In this document: one piece after another, positions 14,138-15,000 of the stretch | Position numbering within the stretch: position 1 is the stretch's first letter | Layout: each line of letters opens with the position of its first letter | From: SZUA-254 sp031379665 | Lineage (GTDB): Bacteria > Bacteroidota > Ignavibacteria > UBA10030 > SZUA-254 | Assembly (NCBI GenBank): GCA_031379665.1 | Contig: JANNFI010000075.1 | Span: forward strand, 1-15,000 | DNA length: 15,000 nt | Direction of reading: 5' to 3' | Position numbers and translations under genes: made by a program | The notes under the pieces: generated by a model | The model's database searches: none | What the model saw: only the letters and a program-made list of their open reading frames with translations | What the model was told of the DNA's origin: nothing

Positions 14138-14608
14138 TTACATCTCAGCGTAACTCGCCTCTTCCTGCTTGAATGCCTCGAGGACCTCGGCCGGGGAATG
14201 TTTTTCCAGGAGCCGGTTCCGGAACTCTTCCTTGTGCATCAGCCTGGAGATGCGGCTGAGCATCTTGATATGGAGCCCGACGAGGTTGTCCCTCCCGACG
14301 AGGAGGAACACCAGGCGGACGGGTTGTTCGTCGAGCGATTGGTAGTCGATGGGGCGCTTCGTGATGCCGAATGCCGCCACGATGTCGGTCACCGCGTCGG
14401 TCTTGCCGTGGGGGATCGCGAAGCCGTTCCCGACCCCGGTGGACATCTTCTTCTCGCGCTCGAAGATGGCGTCGCGCATACGGGCCGGGTCGAGGACCTT
14501 CGTCGACGTTCCTGCCACTTTAATGAGCGCGTTGATGATCTCGTCCTTCGACTGGCCGTCGAGGTCGGTGATGATCAGGCTCTCGTTCAGAATGTCGCTG
14601 ATTTTCAT
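14138..14608 (-). CDS. ptsN: PTS IIA (fructose/nitrogen-type) domain protein, PtsN-like
   Basis: A 156-aa single-domain EIIA of the fructose/mannitol/nitrogen superfamily. The phospho-acceptor is His67 in 'GNGFAIPHGKT' (61-70), with the supporting 'REKKMSTGVGNG' loop before it and 'PVRLVFLLVGRDNLVGLHIKMLSRISRL' (second-half helix segment, quoted here only for position) after it. No EIIB/EIIC domains are attached and no sugar permease is nearby. This favours a regulatory EIIA-Ntr-like role over sugar uptake. In this family phosphorylation state commonly modulates transporters or kinases; the partner here is unknown. It lies directly downstream of a candidate promoter and upstream of hisS. The gene symbol is by family resemblance. 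Confidence 0.82.
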   Translation of the reverse strand: MKISDILNESLIITDLDGQSKDEIINALIKVAGTSTKVLDPARMRDAIFEREKKMSTGVGNGFAIPHGKTDAVTDIVAAFGITKRPIDYQSLDEQPVRLVFLLVGRDNLVGLHIKMLSRISRLMHKEEFRNRLLEKHSPAEVLEAFKQEEASYAEM

Positions 14609-14625
14609 TGGCAGAAAGTGCTCAA

Positions 14626-14654
14626 AATGTATCGAAAAAAACGGTAGGCCGCAA
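14626..14654 (-). promoter_or_regulatory. Candidate promoter for ptsN, overlapping upstream terminator
   Basis: On the minus strand TTGCGG (14654-14649), a 17-bp spacer and TACATT (14631-14626) form a -35/-10 pair. The predicted start would be about 10 bases before the ptsN ATG (14606-14608), giving a near-leaderless message. TACATTTT also matches seven of eight positions of the TA--TTTG element described for Bacteroidota, allowing free bases. The -35-like box lies in the loop region of the terminator hairpin of the preceding gene. Confidence 0.42.
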
Positions 14655-14659
14655 CCGTT
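14635..14659 (-). terminator. Intrinsic terminator of the cystathionine gamma-synthase-like gene
   Basis: Read on the minus strand, AACGGT (14659-14654) pairs perfectly with ACCGTT (14645-14640) around an 8-base loop. A run of seven Ts (14641-14635), the first two in the stem, follows. The left arm begins within the TAA stop codon of the upstream gene (14660-14658), so termination is immediate. The stem is short but the T tract is strong. Confidence 0.65.
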
Positions 14660-15000
14660 AGCGCATCGCCTGCTTGAGGTCCGAGATGATGTCCTCCACG
14701 TCCTCCAACCCGACGGATATCCTGACCAGCCCGTCGGTGATCCCGATCGCCTTGCGCTCGTCGGCCGGGATCGAGGCGTGGGTCATTGTCGCGGGATGGC
14801 TGATGAGCGTTTCCACTCCGCCGAGGCTCTCGGCCAGGGCGCAGAGCTTCACCTTCTTCAGGAACCGCCTCGCCGCCGAAAGCGACCCGAGGTCGAAGGA
14901 GATCATTCCCCCGTAGTTCTTCATCTGTTGATGCGCGAGCCGGTGCTGGGGATGCGACGCCAGGCCGGGAAAGTAGACGTGTTTGACCCGTTTCTGGTTG
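14658..15000 (-). CDS. Cys/Met metabolism PLP enzyme, cystathionine gamma-synthase-like, C-terminal part (5' end outside window)
   Basis: The frame is open from the window edge (base 15000) to TAA 14658-14660, giving 114 C-terminal residues. The family block 'VKHVYFPGLASHPQHRLA' is followed by 'MKNYGGMISFDL', 'GGVETLISHPATMTHASI' and 'VRISVGLEDVEDIISDLKQA', which are diagnostic of the trans-sulfuration fold-type I PLP enzymes. The family covers cystathionine gamma-synthase, O-acetyl/O-succinylhomoserine sulfhydrylase, cystathionine lyases and methionine gamma-lyase. The C-terminal Arg in 'VRISVG' binds the substrate carboxylate in known members. The PLP lysine lies outside the window, so the precise reaction cannot be assigned. 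It is closed by its own terminator, separating it from ptsN. Confidence 0.93.
   Translation of the reverse strand, partial: NQKRVKHVYFPGLASHPQHRLAHQQMKNYGGMISFDLGSLSAARRFLKKVKLCALAESLGGVETLISHPATMTHASIPADERKAIGITDGLVRISVGLEDVEDIISDLKQAMR

Overview
This is a GC-rich, densely packed bacterial chromosomal window. Nine genes read rightward (1-10112) and seven read leftward (10209-15000); the two blocks converge on a short gap at 10113-10208. Most neighbouring genes overlap by 1-4 bases or are separated by fewer than 20 bases. I see no rRNA, tRNA, insertion sequence, phage gene or CRISPR array. The taxon cannot be fixed from sequence alone. The Lgt protein has an 'RIGC...GDGDYG' / 'WYGG' signature that I associate with the Bacteroidota/Chlorobi/Ignavibacteria side of bacteria. 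Many starts have weak or no Shine-Dalgarno, and two AT-rich gaps carry a TTG...TACATT promoter-like element. I therefore lean towards a GC-rich member of the FCB group, with low to moderate confidence.

Rightward block, 1-4942: the 3' end of an M24-family Xaa-Pro aminopeptidase, a GT4-type glycosyltransferase, purD (purine synthesis), a UDP-sugar 4-epimerase-like short-chain dehydrogenase, and the G-protein chaperone meaB. The glycosyltransferase-purD-epimerase-meaB starts are translationally coupled. The epimerase-meaB junction is built from a 14-bp tandem repeat that supplies both the epimerase stop and the meaB start.

Rightward block, 5049-10112: a 106-bp AT-rich gap with a candidate promoter precedes an acyl-CoA dehydrogenase, a methylcrotonyl/propionyl-type carboxyltransferase beta subunit, an unrecognised exported protein with a pentapeptide-repeat neck, and an NtrC-type sigma-54 response regulator. 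With meaB just upstream, the theme is acyl-CoA catabolism (branched-chain amino acids or propionate), although the mutase and the biotin-carboxylase subunit are not in this window.

Leftward block, read from 15000 downward: the 3' part of a cystathionine gamma-synthase-like PLP enzyme ends in a hairpin terminator. That terminator overlaps the candidate promoter of ptsN (PTS IIA). Then come hisS, a 137-aa unknown protein, lgt, a glutaredoxin-like protein, a 55-aa membrane protein and rlmB. The run ends at a leftward intrinsic terminator placed against the stop codon of the convergent response-regulator gene.

Nothing here looks like a mobile, defence or biosynthetic island. It is core genome with a few small unexplained elements: the 14-bp repeat junction, the exported pentad-repeat protein, the two lgt-operon orphans, and the overlapping terminator/promoter.
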